Below, piece by piece: positions 28,681 through 37,456 of a stretch of 64,000 bases of DNA. The stretch is taken from NCBI RefSeq assembly GCF_004361885.1, contig NZ_SNWH01000010.1:1-64000 (forward strand), read 5' to 3'. Each line of letters begins with the position of its first letter. Position 1 is the stretch's first letter. The notes beneath the pieces are model-generated. The model saw nothing but the letters and a program-made list of their open reading frames with translations. It had not been told where the DNA came from and made no database searches. This DNA comes from Halomonas ventosae (lineage in GTDB: Bacteria > Pseudomonadota > Gammaproteobacteria > Pseudomonadales > Halomonadaceae). The translations under genes were made by a program, and so were the position numbers.

Positions 28681-29418
28681 ATGCCCGATTCCCGTGACCG
28701 TCGCCCACCGCCGTCCCCCGCGTCTCGCTCCGCCGGCAAGCGCCACTATCGCGCCCCCAGGGCGGCAGTCGGCGACGTGGCCTACCTCGAGGTGGTGACC
28801 GTCAATGACACCGGCGCCTTCCTCGACTGGGGCCACCCTCGCGACCTGCTGCTGCCCTACGGCGAGCAGCGTTTCCGCCCCAGCGTGGGCAAGCGGGTGC
28901 TGGTGATCATCTACGAGGACCAGCAGGGCCGGCCGGTCGCCTCCCAGAAGCTCGAGCGCTTCATCGCCGACGAGGCCTCGGGCCTGCAAGCAGGCGAGGC
29001 GGTGTCGCTGGTGATCGCCGAGACGACCGACCTGGGGGTCAAGGCGGTGGTGAATCACCGCTTCTGGGGCTTGCTCTACCGCGACGACGCCAACCGCCCG
29101 CTGCGCCGCGGCCAGCGCCTCACCGGCTACGTGAAGCGCCTGCGTGATGATGGCCGACTGGATCTTTCGCTGCTGCCTCCGGGAGAAGCGCGGCTCGATG
29201 TGGTGGGCGAGCGGGTGCTCAAGGCGCTGCGCGAGAGCGGCGGCTACCTGCCGCTGGGCGACAAGAGCGAGGCGGCGGAGATCAAGGCGCGACTCGGGGT
29301 GAGCAAGAACGCCTTCAAGCAGGCCATCGGGCGACTCTACAAGCACCAGCGCATCCTCCTGGAGCCGGGCGGCATCCGGCTTGCGCCGGCGAGTGGAGAG
29401 GCATCGGCCGAGCGCTGA
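28681..29418 (+). CDS. S1-like RNA-binding protein, CvfB/YitL family
   Basis: A 245-residue protein with tandem S1-like folds and a C-terminal winged helix. The signature GAFLDWGHPRDLLLPYGEQ and the later KAVVNHRFWGLLY and SLLPPGEARLD are the pattern of the CvfB family, which includes a staphylococcal virulence factor and binds RNA. A winged-helix segment follows (LGVSKNAFKQAIGRLYK). TGGAGG precedes the ATG. It stands between rsmE and gshB, which are often adjacent elsewhere. Confidence 0.87.
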   Translation: MPDSRDRRPPPSPASRSAGKRHYRAPRAAVGDVAYLEVVTVNDTGAFLDWGHPRDLLLPYGEQRFRPSVGKRVLVIIYEDQQGRPVASQKLERFIADEASGLQAGEAVSLVIAETTDLGVKAVVNHRFWGLLYRDDANRPLRRGQRLTGYVKRLRDDGRLDLSLLPPGEARLDVVGERVLKALRESGGYLPLGDKSEAAEIKARLGVSKNAFKQAIGRLYKHQRILLEPGGIRLAPASGEASAER

Positions 29419-29489
29419 GCGCCCTTGGTGTTGCCCGGGGCCTGCGGCATACTGACCGCACTCACTCCCCCGACCGGAAACCCGACGCC

Positions 29490-30455
29490 ATGAGCGAACG
29501 CGCACTGAAGATCGGCGTGGTGATGGACCCCATCGCCGACCTTACCTACAAGAAGGACACCAGCCTGGCCATGCTGTGGGCCGCCAGAGACCGCGGCGCC
29601 TCGCTGCACTACCTGGAGCAGGAGGACCTCTTCCTGCGCGAGGGACGCGCCTTCGGCAATATGCGCCCACTCGAGGTGCATCGCGACCCCGGCCACTGGT
29701 TCGATCTGGGTGAGCCCGAGGTGGCGCCCCTGGCCGAGCTCGACGTGATCTTGATGCGCAAGGATCCGCCGGTCGATGGCTACTTCCTCAATGCCGTCTA
29801 CCTGCTGGGCTTTGCCGAACGCGAGGGCGTGCTGGTGGTCAACCCCACCCAGGCACTGCTGGAGTGCAACGAGAAACTCTTTGCCCAGCAGTTTCCGCAG
29901 TGCTGCACGCCGACCCTGGTCTCCTGCAACGATGCCGTGTTGCGTGCCTTCCATGCCGAGCATGGTGAGGTGATCTTCAAGCCGCTCGATGGCATGGGCG
30001 GCAGCGGGATCTTTCACGTGCGCCCCGAAGGCCGCAACCTAGGTGCCATCATCGAGACGCTTAGCGAGCGCGGCCGGCGCCAGATCATGGCCCAGCGCTA
30101 TATCCCCGAGATCAGCGAGGGCGATACCCGCATCCTGCTGGTGGACGGCGAGCCGATTCCCTTCGGCTTGGCCCGGGTGCCCATGGCCGGCGAGACTCGC
30201 GGCAACCTGGCCGCCGGGGGTACCGGGGTTAGTCGCGAACTCACCGCTCGCGACCACTGGCTGATCGAGCAGGTCCAGCCGACGATCCGCGAGAAGGGGC
30301 TGATGTTCGTCGGCCTCGACGTGATCGGCGACTACATCACCGAGATCAACGTCACGAGCCCCACTTGCGTGCGCGAGATCGACAACCAGCGCGGCACCGA
30401 TATCGCCGGTGAGCTGATGGACGCCATCCAGCGGCGTCTCGACGAACGGCGCTGA
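29490..30455 (+). CDS. gshB: Glutathione synthetase
   Basis: An ATP-grasp ligase of 321 residues that joins gamma-glutamylcysteine and glycine. The N-terminus KIGVVMDPIADLTYKKDTS is diagnostic, followed by LMRKDPPVD, the ATP loop FKPLDGMGGSGIF and the metal site VGLDVIGDYITEINVTSPT. The gene precedes tonB, yqgE and yqgF in the same order as in Pseudomonas. Confidence 0.97.
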   Translation: MSERALKIGVVMDPIADLTYKKDTSLAMLWAARDRGASLHYLEQEDLFLREGRAFGNMRPLEVHRDPGHWFDLGEPEVAPLAELDVILMRKDPPVDGYFLNAVYLLGFAEREGVLVVNPTQALLECNEKLFAQQFPQCCTPTLVSCNDAVLRAFHAEHGEVIFKPLDGMGGSGIFHVRPEGRNLGAIIETLSERGRRQIMAQRYIPEISEGDTRILLVDGEPIPFGLARVPMAGETRGNLAAGGTGVSRELTARDHWLIEQVQPTIREKGLMFVGLDVIGDYITEINVTSPTCVREIDNQRGTDIAGELMDAIQRRLDERR

Positions 30456-30474
30456 GGCGGGAGGCCTTGAGCCC

Positions 30475-31356
30475 ATGACGCGCGGCCCGATCAGCGACCC
30501 CATCCAGTATGCCCCGGTCACCCGAGCGTATCGGCACTGGCTGGCCTGGTCGCTAGCGCTGCTGCTGCATCTGGGAGTCATCGGGGTGGTGGTGGCCAGC
30601 CACCAGTTCGCACCGGCGCCCGTCGAGCGCACCAGCATCGACGTGGTGCTGGTTAGCAGACCATCAGCGCAGGCCGTGCAGGCCAAGGCCATCGCCGAGG
30701 TAGCCCAGCGCGCCATCGGCACGCCCCAGGAGCAGGCCCCGGCAGAGGCCCGAGCCGCGCCCATGGACGAGTTGCCGCCGGAGCGCCAGGCAGCCGAGCC
30801 CGACCAACCCAACGAAGCCCCGGCGGCGACCCCCGAGCCCCCGGCGGCCGAGGTCCGCCGCCAGACCGAGGTGACCCCCGAGCCGCGCGACAGTGCCCCC
30901 CAGTCGGTCGAGACGCCCACCGCCGCGGCTCTTTCCGCCTCGGGGCGCGAGCTGCTCGCCCAGGCCACCTCCAGCATTCGCGAGCGGGGGTTCTCCCCGG
31001 CGTTCGCCGGCAAGCAGCCGGGGGAGGACCGCCAGGCCGCTCAGCAGGCCGCCGAGGCACGCTACATCGACGACTGGACCCGCCGAGTTGAGGATTATGG
31101 CAATCGGATGCACCCGGCGCCGCGTGACCTCGAAGGTCAGCTGCGCATCCGGGTGGTGATCGGTCGCGACGGTCAGGTTCGCCAGGCAGAGGTGGTACAA
31201 TCCTCGGGACATGCCGAACTCGACCAGGCGGCCCTGGATACCGTGCATGGTGCCGCGCCCTATCGCCCCTTCGACCGGGGCATGGGCAATCTGGATAGCC
31301 TGTCCATCACCCGGGTCTGGCGGTTCGGCCAAGGCAATCATTACGGCGTGCAATAG
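30475..31356 (+). CDS. Energy transducer TonB (TonB3-like)
   Basis: A 293-residue inner-membrane protein with one N-terminal span (about 23-41), a long Pro/Ala/Glu-rich periplasmic linker (about 65-165), and a C-terminal TonB domain (about 200-293, LRIRVVIGRDGQVRQAEVVQSSGHAELDQAA). It couples proton motive force to outer-membrane receptors or, like TonB3 of P. aeruginosa, may affect envelope functions such as twitching. The position between gshB and yqgE is the TonB3 position. No exbB or exbD is nearby. Confidence 0.88.
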   Translation: MTRGPISDPIQYAPVTRAYRHWLAWSLALLLHLGVIGVVVASHQFAPAPVERTSIDVVLVSRPSAQAVQAKAIAEVAQRAIGTPQEQAPAEARAAPMDELPPERQAAEPDQPNEAPAATPEPPAAEVRRQTEVTPEPRDSAPQSVETPTAAALSASGRELLAQATSSIRERGFSPAFAGKQPGEDRQAAQQAAEARYIDDWTRRVEDYGNRMHPAPRDLEGQLRIRVVIGRDGQVRQAEVVQSSGHAELDQAALDTVHGAAPYRPFDRGMGNLDSLSITRVWRFGQGNHYGVQ

Positions 31357-31373
31357 GTTCGCCGGGGAGTCTC

Positions 31374-31946
31374 ATGCAATCCGTGCAACACTTCGGCTTG
31401 AAAAACCACTTCCTGCTGGCGATGCCGCACCTGGAAGACCCCAATTTCGCCGGCAGCCTCAGCTACCTCTGCGACCATGACGAGAAGGGCACTATGGGCG
31501 TGATCGTCAACCGCCCCCTGGAGCTGACCCTGAACGCCCTCTTCGAGCAGCTCGAACTCGACGCCGACGAGAGCCCCCATCGCCACGCACCGGTCTATTA
31601 TGGCGGCCCGACCCACAAGGATCGTGGCTTCATCCTGCATCGCGGGGCCAGCGATGCCTGGGATTCCAGCATCCAGGTCGCTGATGACATCGCCCTGACC
31701 ACCTCGATGGACATCCTCCAGGCGCTGGCGAACGGCAAGGGGCCCGAGCAGTTCCTGGTCTGCCTGGGCTGTGCCGGCTGGGAGTCGGGTCAGCTCGAGG
31801 CCGAGCTCAAGGAGAACGCCTGGCTCACGGTAGAGGGGCGCGCCGACATCCTCTTCACGGTGCCACCCGAGCAGCGCCTGGGCGCCGCCGCGGGCATCCT
31901 GGGCGTCGACCTGAACCTGATGACCCGCGAGGCGGGCCACTCCTGA
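31374..31946 (+). CDS. yqgE: UPF0301 family protein YqgE
   Basis: A 190-residue conserved protein of unknown function. It starts with LKNHFLLAMPHL, has LSYLCDHDEKGTMGVIVNRPL, VYYGGPTHKDRGFILH, and the closing CLGCAGWESGQLEAELKENAWL and IFTVPPEQR-type segment that define the family. It is usually linked to yqgF, as here (34-bp gap). Confidence 0.93.
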   Translation: MQSVQHFGLKNHFLLAMPHLEDPNFAGSLSYLCDHDEKGTMGVIVNRPLELTLNALFEQLELDADESPHRHAPVYYGGPTHKDRGFILHRGASDAWDSSIQVADDIALTTSMDILQALANGKGPEQFLVCLGCAGWESGQLEAELKENAWLTVEGRADILFTVPPEQRLGAAAGILGVDLNLMTREAGHS

Positions 31947-31980
31947 TGAGGGGGCTGCAGGCGATCACGGAGCTGGCGTG

Positions 31981-32424
31981 ATGGTCGATGCCGGCTCACG
32001 ACTGATCCTGGCCTTCGACTTCGGCACCCGGCGCATCGGTGTGGCGGTGGGCAACGAGCTGCTCGCCAGCGCCCGGGAGCTGGCGCCCTTGCCGGCCCGC
32101 GACGGCATCCCCGATTGGGCGCAGGTAGCGCGGCGGGTGGACGAATGGCGCCCGGACCTGTTCGTGGTGGGGCTGCCGCTCAACATGGACGGCAGCGAGT
32201 CGGTCATGAGCACTCGAGCGCGCAAGTTCGGTAAGCGCCTCTACGGCCGCTACGGTATCCCCTGCGAGATGGTCGACGAGCGCGGCTCCACTCGCGAGGC
32301 CAAGTCGATCGCCCGGGAGGCTGGGCACCGCGGCAACTACCGCGACCAGGGCGTGGACGGCATCGCCGCGGTGCTGATTCTGGAGGGCTGGTTCGCGCGG
32401 GGCGAGGGCCTGCCGTCGCGCTGA
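31981..32424 (+). CDS. yqgF: Putative pre-16S rRNA nuclease (RuvX/YqgF)
   Basis: A 147-residue RNase H-fold nuclease implicated in 16S rRNA 5' processing and also called a Holliday junction resolvase. The first acidic residue lies in LAFDFGTRRIGVAVGN, with VVGLPLNMDGSES, and the C-terminal catalytic pair in VDERGST and DGIAAVLILEGW. The start at 31981 is the ATG behind ACGGAG; a GTG codon just upstream is also in frame. Unlike in Pseudomonas, no pyrR follows; the next gene is pyrB on the other strand. Confidence 0.93.
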   Translation: MVDAGSRLILAFDFGTRRIGVAVGNELLASARELAPLPARDGIPDWAQVARRVDEWRPDLFVVGLPLNMDGSESVMSTRARKFGKRLYGRYGIPCEMVDERGSTREAKSIAREAGHRGNYRDQGVDGIAAVLILEGWFARGEGLPSR

Positions 32425-32480
32425 GCAGAAGGCAGATGAACTCTCGATAAAGAACGCCAGGTCGATGAAGAACGCCAGGA

Positions 32481-32517
32481 TCCGCCGGGCAGCGGAAGCG
32501 TTTCTCTTATCGTTTTT
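32481..32517 (+). terminator. Weak terminator-like hairpin after yqgF
   Basis: TCCGC (32481-32485) and GCGGA (32492-32496) form a short 5-bp stem with a T-rich tail including TTTTT at 32513-32517. The stem is short, so the call is tentative. A near direct repeat (CGATAAAGAACGCCAGG / CGATGAAGAACGCCAGG) lies just upstream at about 32445-32479. Confidence 0.3.
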
Positions 32518-32563
32518 GTCGTTTCCCTCCAGCAGCGGCGATCGGCCGCGACCTGCATTGCGC

Positions 32564-33592
32564 TCAGAAGCTGGCGTCGTCAACGCCCAGGCGGTCGGGA
32601 ACGAACCAGGGCACGTCGCGCAGGTCCTGGTCGATGCGTTCCTCGACCCCCAGCAGGGTGGCGAAGATCGCCATGCGCACCGGGATGCCGTTGTCGGTCT
32701 GGCGGAAGATCGCCAGTCGCGGGTCACCGTTGAGGTCGATGTCGAGGTCGTTGGCCGCGGGGCGGCTATCGCGGGGCAGTGGGTGCATGACGAGGGTGGC
32801 AGGGCCACAGCGGCTGTCCAGGAAGGCACGATCCACGGTGAAGTCCCGGGAGAGGTTGAAGCCCTCGCTCATCTCGGCGGTGAAGCGTTCCTTCTGGATA
32901 CGGGTGGTGTAGACCACGTCGACGTCGGAGAAGTCGCCGGCCAGGCTCTCGCGGACCGCCACGTCGAGTCCCTGGCGGCTGACTCGCTCGATCAGCTGGT
33001 TCGGCATCTCGAGGCCGGGCGGCGCCACCAGGGTGATGCGCATCGGCGCATAGCGCGACAGCAGCTTGATCAGGGAGTGCACGGTACGGCCATATTTCAG
33101 ATCGCCTGTCATCAGCACGTGGGCGTCCCTGAGCGTCTTGCCTTGTAGCGCGAACTCCTTGTCGATGGTGTAGAAGTCCAGCAGCGCCTGGCTGGGGTGT
33201 TCGCCGGGGCCGTCACCGGCGTTGATCACCGGCACATTCGTCGCGGCGGCGAACTCCGCCACCGAGCCCTGGTCGGGGTGGCGCATGACGATGGCATCGC
33301 AGTAGCCGCTCATCACCCGGCTTGTGTCGTAGAGCGACTCGCCCTTGGCCATGGAGGAGAAGGTGAAGCCGGTGGTGTCGCAGACGCTGCCGCCGAGCCG
33401 CGAGAAGGCGGCATGGAAGCTGACTCGGGTGCGGGTGCTGGCCTCGAAGAAGAGGTTGCCGAGCACCGCGCCCTCCAGCACCCGGGTGATTTTGCGGCGG
33501 CTTGCGATGGGTTCCATGCGTGCGGCAACGCGCACCAGGTGATCGATGTCGTCGCGGGACAGGGAGTCGATGGAGAGCAGGTGGGAACTCAT
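32564..33592 (-). CDS. pyrB: Aspartate carbamoyltransferase
   Basis: A 342-residue transcarbamoylase that makes carbamoyl aspartate in pyrimidine synthesis. Active-site segments are intact: FEASTRTRVSF (carbamoyl phosphate loop), SSMAKGESLYDT, MRHPDQGS, HPSQALLDFYT, YTTRIQKERF and HPLPR. The start at 33592 (ATG behind GAGG) is preferred to the GTG at 33595. Neither a pyrI regulatory subunit nor the inactive pyrC' that stabilises the Pseudomonas enzyme lies next to it, and pyrR is absent, so the gene appears to stand alone. Confidence 0.94.
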   Translation of the reverse strand: MSSHLLSIDSLSRDDIDHLVRVAARMEPIASRRKITRVLEGAVLGNLFFEASTRTRVSFHAAFSRLGGSVCDTTGFTFSSMAKGESLYDTSRVMSGYCDAIVMRHPDQGSVAEFAAATNVPVINAGDGPGEHPSQALLDFYTIDKEFALQGKTLRDAHVLMTGDLKYGRTVHSLIKLLSRYAPMRITLVAPPGLEMPNQLIERVSRQGLDVAVRESLAGDFSDVDVVYTTRIQKERFTAEMSEGFNLSRDFTVDRAFLDSRCGPATLVMHPLPRDSRPAANDLDIDLNGDPRLAIFRQTDNGIPVRMAIFATLLGVEERIDQDLRDVPWFVPDRLGVDDASF

Positions 33593-33731
33593 CACAGGCC
33601 TCGGCGGGTGGCTGGGGAACGGGCGCTAGTGTAACCCTCCCGAGGAGGGCCTTCACGGCACAATCCCCGCAATGGCCAGCTTCCGGCCATGGCCCGGGCG
33701 ATGGTTTAGGTGGGGCCGGGAGACGTGACGG

Positions 33732-34556
33732 TCAGCGCGCCGGCACCTTGCCGCCCAGCCGCGCGGTGATCTCGGCGGCGGTATCGCGCACCAGCGCGCC
33801 CAGTTCGGTCAGTCGCGCCTCGGGGATGCGCGCCTTGGGGCCGGAGACCGAGATGGCGGCCAGCGGGGTGCCATGCTCGTCGTGGATGCAGGCGGCCACA
33901 CAGTGCAGGCCGATGGCGTGCTCCTCCCGGTCACAGGCGAAGCCCTGCCAGCGGATCTCGGCCAGCCCCTCGCGCAGTAAGGCAGGAGTATGCAGGGTAT
34001 TCTCGGTGACGCGTGCCAGGCCTCGTTCGTCAAGGATGCGCTGGAGCTCATCTTCCGGCAGCCAGGCCATCAGCGCCTTGCCGACGCCCGAGGCGTGCAG
34101 CGGCGCCCGGGAGCCGAGCCGGGTGATCATGCGCATCATCTGCGGCGACTCGCTCTGGGCCAGGAACACCGCCGTGCCATCGTCGCGCACGCCAAGGTTG
34201 GCCGTTTCGCCGGTCTGGGCGGTGAGGTGACGCAGGAAAGGTCGGCTGGTGGCGACGAAGTCGCGAGCCTCGAGGAAGCTGTTGCCGATACGGAAGGTCT
34301 TGACGTCGATCTTCCATACGCCTAGCTCGGTGTCCTGGGTGACGAATCCCTGGCTTTGCAGGGCCTGCAGCAGCCGGTGGGTGGTGGAGGGGGCAAGCTC
34401 CGCCTGCTCGGCCACCTCGGAAAGGCTCAGGCCGCCGGGATTGGCCGCCAGGCGTTCGAGCAAATTGAGCCCGCGAACCAGCGACTGACTGTGACCGCTG
34501 GTACCCTTGCCCGACCCGGCGGGCCGCCCCGCTGTCCTGCGCTTGCCTTCGCTCAC
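33732..34556 (-). CDS. IclR family transcriptional regulator
   Basis: A 274-residue regulator with an N-terminal winged helix-turn-helix (about 25-85; SLSEVAEQAELAPSTTHRLLQAL) and a C-terminal effector-binding domain (about 105-265) with the family motif ASGVGKALMAWLP and GLHCVAA. Family members control acetate, glyoxylate and aromatic-acid genes. No metabolic gene is adjacent, so its target is unknown. An IclR-like operator occurs in the glcB promoter 17 kb away, which makes glcB a candidate target. Confidence 0.9.
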   Translation of the reverse strand: MSEGKRRTAGRPAGSGKGTSGHSQSLVRGLNLLERLAANPGGLSLSEVAEQAELAPSTTHRLLQALQSQGFVTQDTELGVWKIDVKTFRIGNSFLEARDFVATSRPFLRHLTAQTGETANLGVRDDGTAVFLAQSESPQMMRMITRLGSRAPLHASGVGKALMAWLPEDELQRILDERGLARVTENTLHTPALLREGLAEIRWQGFACDREEHAIGLHCVAACIHDEHGTPLAAISVSGPKARIPEARLTELGALVRDTAAEITARLGGKVPAR

Positions 34557-34759
34557 CCGGATGATCCTCCTGCCACGGTCTCTGGAGGCCCCAGGATAGC
34601 GTGTCGGTCGGGCAGTGTCGCGGTTTCGGAAATGGCTTCCATCTAACTCGCTAGTGCCCCGGGATCGGCCGGCTAGCCGCCCTGACCCCAGCAGGCAATG
34701 CGCGACCCCGACATCTCCGGCACCAATGACACGACGGCGATGGCCGACGGCGCAGTGGC
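34557..34759. other. Gap between serA and the iclR-type gene
   Basis: This 203-bp interval lies after serA and before the start of the IclR-type gene on the same strand. I see no gene, no clear terminator and no strong promoter. The sequence remains GC-rich. Confidence 0.4.
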
Positions 34760-36010
34760 TCAGTCAGCGTAGTTGCTCTCCGAGTAGAGCACGCGCACGC
34801 GCAGGGTGTGCTTCACCTGGCGAAGGGCTTCTAAGGCCCGTGAGCTGTAGGCCTTGTCCACGTCGATGACCACGTAGCCGATACGCTCGTTGGTCTGCAG
34901 ATACTGACCGAGGATGTTGATGTCGTTCTCGGTGAGCACGCGGTTGATCTCGGAGAGGACGCCGGGCACGTTCTTGTGGATATGCAGCAGGCGATGCTTG
35001 TCCGGGTGGGCCGGCAGCGCCACCTCGGGGAAGTTGACCGAGCTGACGGTGGTGCCGTTGTCGGAGTAGGTGATGAGTTTCTCGGAGACCTCAATGCCAA
35101 TATTCTGCTGGGCCTCAAGGGTGGAACCCCCGATGTGCGGGGTGAGGATGACGTTGGTCAGGCCGCGCAGCGGACTCTCGAATACCTCATCATTGCTCTT
35201 GGGCTCCACCGGGAAGACATCGATGGCGGCGCCGTTGAGGCGACCAGCCTCGAGTGCCTCAGCCAGGGCGTCGATCACCACCACACTGCCGCGGGAGGCG
35301 TTGATCAGGATACTGCCCGGCTTCATCAGGGCGATCTCGGCCTCGCCGATCATCCAGCGGGTGGAGGGCAGGTCCGGCACGTGCAGGCTGACGACGTCGG
35401 CGCGGGCCAGCAACTCCTCGAGGCTGGCCACCTGGCGAGCATTGCCCATCGCCAGCTTGGTCACCACATCGTAGTAGATGACATCGAAGCCCAGCGACTC
35501 GGCGAGCACCGAGAGCTGGGAACCGATGCTGCCGTAGCCGATGATGCCCAGCGTCTTGCCGCGCGCCTCATGGGCATTCTTCGCCGACTTCAGCCAGCCT
35601 CCCTGGTGGGCACGGGCGCTCTTCTCGGGGATGCCGCGCAGCAGCATGATCGCCTCGGCCAACACCAGCTCGGCCACCGAGCGAGTATTGGAGAAGGGCG
35701 CGTTGAAGACCGGGATACCGCGCACCAGGGCAGCATCGAGATCCACCTGGTTGGTGCCGATACAGAAGCAGCCCACGGCCACCAGTTTCTTGGCCGCGTC
35801 GAAGACCCGCTCGTCGAGCCGGGTGCGTGAGCGGATGCCGATGAAGTGGACGTCGCGGATCTTCTCGATCAGTGTCGCCTCGTCGAGCGAGGTCGGCAGG
35901 TGCTCGATGTTGGTGTAACCGGCATTGAGCAGGTTGTCCACCGCACTCTGGTGAATGCCCTCGAGCAGCAGGATCTTGATCTTGCTCTTGTCCAGGGACG
36001 TTTTGGCCAT
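34760..36010 (-). CDS. serA: D-3-phosphoglycerate dehydrogenase
   Basis: A 416-residue NAD enzyme starting the serine pathway, like the 410-residue E. coli form. The substrate domain opens with KIKILLLEGIH, the NAD motif is LGIIGYGSIGSQL, and catalytic Arg, Glu and His lie in INASRGSVV, PVEPKSN and LTPHIGGST. A C-terminal ACT domain (about 340-416, VPGVLSEINRVL) confers serine inhibition. The open frame begins 460 bases earlier; MAKTSLDKSKIK at 36010 is the family start, with AAGGGG upstream. It is divergent from xseB. Confidence 0.95.
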   Translation of the reverse strand: MAKTSLDKSKIKILLLEGIHQSAVDNLLNAGYTNIEHLPTSLDEATLIEKIRDVHFIGIRSRTRLDERVFDAAKKLVAVGCFCIGTNQVDLDAALVRGIPVFNAPFSNTRSVAELVLAEAIMLLRGIPEKSARAHQGGWLKSAKNAHEARGKTLGIIGYGSIGSQLSVLAESLGFDVIYYDVVTKLAMGNARQVASLEELLARADVVSLHVPDLPSTRWMIGEAEIALMKPGSILINASRGSVVVIDALAEALEAGRLNGAAIDVFPVEPKSNDEVFESPLRGLTNVILTPHIGGSTLEAQQNIGIEVSEKLITYSDNGTTVSSVNFPEVALPAHPDKHRLLHIHKNVPGVLSEINRVLTENDINILGQYLQTNERIGYVVIDVDKAYSSRALEALRQVKHTLRVRVLYSESNYAD

Positions 36011-36282
36011 GGTCGATTCAACCCCTTGGTCGGCGCGTGCCGCATGCATGTGTCGGTGAGGATGCTCAAGAGCCTGGAGCCCGCCGGTGACGCTTCGCCC
36101 GGGGCAAGGACAGGCTCGAAACAGGGCGCATAGCGTACCACAGCCGCTATGAGCGAGGATGAAAATGCCCTGCGACATGATCCAATAGCCATCATCTTGA
36201 ACGGGGCGGCATGGGGCAGACGCCCCCCCGGGGCGAGCGTGTATACTGTTTGCCCATGAACCAGCCACCAGCGAGAGAGGCG

Positions 36283-36567
36283 ATGGCGGAATACGATAGC
36301 CCAGACAGTGACGATCTGCCGGCACCGACCGACTTCGCCGCCACCGTCGAGCGGCTCGAGCAGCTCGTCGAGCGACTTGAGTCCGGCGAGCTGTCGCTGG
36401 AAGGGTCGCTGGCCGCCTTCGAACAGGGGGTTCGTCTGACCCGCGATGCCCAGCGCCGGCTCGACGAGGCACAGCTCCGGGTGCGCACCCTGACCGAGGG
36501 CGAGGCCGGTGGTATCGATCTGCAACCCTTCACTGCAACACCCGCAGAGGATGATGGTGAGCGCTGA
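36283..36567 (+). CDS. xseB: Exodeoxyribonuclease VII small subunit
   Basis: A 94-residue helical subunit that wraps the large XseA chain of exonuclease VII. The family core is FAATVERLEQLVERLESGELSLEGSLAAFEQGVRLT, followed by LDEAQLRVRTL. I chose the ATG at 36283 (behind GAGAGG) over 36256, which sits only eight bases after a TATACT (36242-36247) that could be the -10 box of this operon. It overlaps ispA by 14 bases and begins the xseB-ispA-dxs operon. Confidence 0.9.
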   Translation: MAEYDSPDSDDLPAPTDFAATVERLEQLVERLESGELSLEGSLAAFEQGVRLTRDAQRRLDEAQLRVRTLTEGEAGGIDLQPFTATPAEDDGER

Positions 36568-37441
36568 TGCCCTGGCCGAGCGGCTGGCGGCGGATCGCGC
36601 CCGGGTCGATGCTCGCCTCGAAGCACTCTTCGCCGTGCGCCAGGCCCCTGCGGCGCGCCTCGAGGCGGCCATGCGCCATGCCCTGCTGGTGGGCGGCAAG
36701 CGGCTGCGGCCGGTGCTGGTCTATGCGGCCGGTCGTGCCCTGGGTGCGGCGGACGAGGATCTGGATGCGCCGGCCATGGCGCTGGAGCTGATCCACGCCT
36801 ACTCGCTGGTTCATGATGACCTGCCGGCGATGGACGACGATGACTTGCGACGCGGCCAGCCCACGCTGCACCGAGCCTATGACGAGGCCACCGCGATTCT
36901 CGCCGGTGACGCTCTCCAGGCGCTGGCCTTCGAGGTGCTGGCGCGTGCCGCTCACCCACGGCTGGCGTCTCTGGTCGCCGGCCTGGCCGGGGCGGCCGGG
37001 CGCGATGGCATGGTCGCCGGCCAGGCGCTGGACCTCGCCGCCGTTGGCAGTCAGCCAGATGTGGCGGCGCTGGCGGCCATGCATGGCCACAAGACCGGTG
37101 CGCTGATCCGTGCCGCGGTGCGCCTTGGCGGACTGATCGCCGTCGACGAGGCCGACCCCCGGCTGGCCGCCCTGGACGCCTACGCCGACGCCATCGGCCT
37201 GGCCTTCCAGATCCACGACGATATCCTCGACGTGACCGGTGATACCGCCACCCTGGGCAAGACCTCCGGGGCCGACGCCGACCGGGCCAAGCCCACCTAC
37301 CCCAGCCTGCTGGGGCTCGAGGGGGCCCGCCGACGGGCCGACGCCCTGGTCGAGACCGCCGTGGCAGCCCTGGCGCCGCTGGGCGAGGCCGCAACGCCGC
37401 TGACCCACCTGGCCCACTACATGATCGAGCGTGACCATTGA
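36554..37441 (+). CDS. ispA: Farnesyl diphosphate synthase
   Basis: A prenyltransferase of about 295 residues that condenses IPP with DMAPP and GPP. The two Asp-rich motifs are present: DDLPAMDDDDLRRG (first) and FQIHDDILDVTGD (second), with GGKRLRPVL near the N-terminus. The start is uncertain between ATG 36551, ATG 36554 and GTG 36557, all just behind AGAGG. The gene overlaps xseB and is 15 bp upstream of dxs, so the three are one operon. Confidence 0.95.
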   Translation: MVSADALAERLAADRARVDARLEALFAVRQAPAARLEAAMRHALLVGGKRLRPVLVYAAGRALGAADEDLDAPAMALELIHAYSLVHDDLPAMDDDDLRRGQPTLHRAYDEATAILAGDALQALAFEVLARAAHPRLASLVAGLAGAAGRDGMVAGQALDLAAVGSQPDVAALAAMHGHKTGALIRAAVRLGGLIAVDEADPRLAALDAYADAIGLAFQIHDDILDVTGDTATLGKTSGADADRAKPTYPSLLGLEGARRRADALVETAVAALAPLGEAATPLTHLAHYMIERDH

Positions 37442-37456
37442 CACGACAAGGCCCTC

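Noticed and set aside
36011-36472. N-terminal extension of serA
   Set aside because: It would cover xseB and its promoter region, while the family start and a ribosome binding site fit 36010.
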